Assembly (NCBI GenBank): GCA_017551845.1
Contig: JAFZKR010000010.1
Coordinates: forward strand, 1-16,873
Direction of reading: 5' to 3'
DNA: 16,873 nucleotides
From: Bacteroidaceae bacterium
GTDB taxonomy: Bacteria > Bacteroidota > Bacteroidia > Bacteroidales > Bacteroidaceae
Of this stretch, positions 16,622 through 16,873 are shown piece by piece (position 1 is the stretch's first letter; each line of letters opens with the position of its first letter). The notes beneath the pieces were generated by a model. The model made no database searches. It was not told where the DNA came from and worked only from the letters and a program-made list of their open reading frames with translations. Made by a program: the position numbers and the translations under genes.

Positions 16622-16661
16622 TTAAAAAAACATATTAACTACATAAAAACAACAAAAAACT

Positions 16662-16873
16662 ATGAAAATGAATTTCGGCGGTGTCATTGAAGAGGTAATG
16701 ACACGTGAGGAGTTCCCGCTGGAGAAAGCCCGCGAGGTACTCAAGAATGAGACAATTGCAGTTATCGGTTACGGCGTTCAGGGTCCCGGACAGGCTTGCA
16801 ACCTTCGCGACAACGGTTTCAACGTAATAGTTGGCCAGCGTCAGGGCAAGACCTTTGAGAAGGCTGTTGCCGA
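16662..16873 (+). CDS. ilvC: Ketol-acid reductoisomerase, 5' part only
   Basis: The frame starts at ATG 16662 and runs off the right edge, giving 70 complete codons. The product reduces and rearranges acetolactate or acetohydroxybutyrate with NAD(P)H to the dihydroxy acids used by IlvD. The N-terminal sequence starts MKMNFGGVIEEVMTREEFPL, then shows AVIGYGVQGPGQACNLRDNG, the Rossmann nucleotide-binding loop, and VGQRQGK at the start of the cofactor-specificity region. It follows ilvN after a hairpin repeat and a leader rich in A (16622-16661), which is typical of well-expressed Bacteroidetes genes. Catalytic residues lie beyond the window. Confidence 0.95.
   Translation, partial: MKMNFGGVIEEVMTREEFPLEKAREVLKNETIAVIGYGVQGPGQACNLRDNGFNVIVGQRQGKTFEKAVA

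Overview
The window looks like chromosomal DNA from a Bacteroidales bacterium (Bacteroides/Prevotella type). SecA is 1100 residues with the long form usual in that group. Four upstream regions carry the Bacteroidetes -7 box TAnnTTTG, two of them with a TTG/TTTG box 18 bp upstream. Most start codons lack a clear Shine-Dalgarno site. The ilvD-ilvB-ilvN-ilvC gene order also fits. No rRNA, tRNA, insertion sequence, phage gene or CRISPR array was recognised.

Layout. Positions 1-278 (minus) hold the 5' end of a secreted, possibly outer-membrane protein. Positions 279-631 are non-coding and unusually rich in palindromes and repeated short motifs. Positions 632-4396 (minus) hold secA followed by a small acidic protein of unknown function, probably co-transcribed. 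Positions 4506-11299 (minus) hold six tightly packed genes. In transcription order these are an orphan NMT1/THI5-like periplasmic binding protein, a membrane-anchored Cache-HAMP-PP2C phosphatase fused to an RsbW-like kinase domain, a CvrA/NhaP2-type cation/proton antiporter, a STAS anti-anti-sigma-like protein, a (p)ppGpp-synthetase-domain protein and a MESH1-like (p)ppGpp hydrolase. Positions 11381-12214 (minus) hold an APH-fold kinase. Positions 12394-16873 (plus) hold the branched-chain amino acid operon ilvD-ilvB-ilvN-ilvC, with ilvC cut by the window end.

The six-gene cluster is the most interesting part. It reads as a complete signalling chain: ligand capture, transmembrane sensing, partner-switching phosphatase/kinase, STAS switch protein, then alarmone synthesis and hydrolysis, with an ion antiporter embedded. 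No sigma factor or dedicated anti-sigma gene is present. The inference, untested, is that partner switching here controls alarmone metabolism and/or ion homeostasis instead of a sigma-B-like factor.

The ilv operon has two further points of interest: a perfect 17-bp palindrome sitting inside its promoter, and two related hexamer-built hairpin repeats between ilvB/ilvN and ilvN/ilvC that share an almost identical core.
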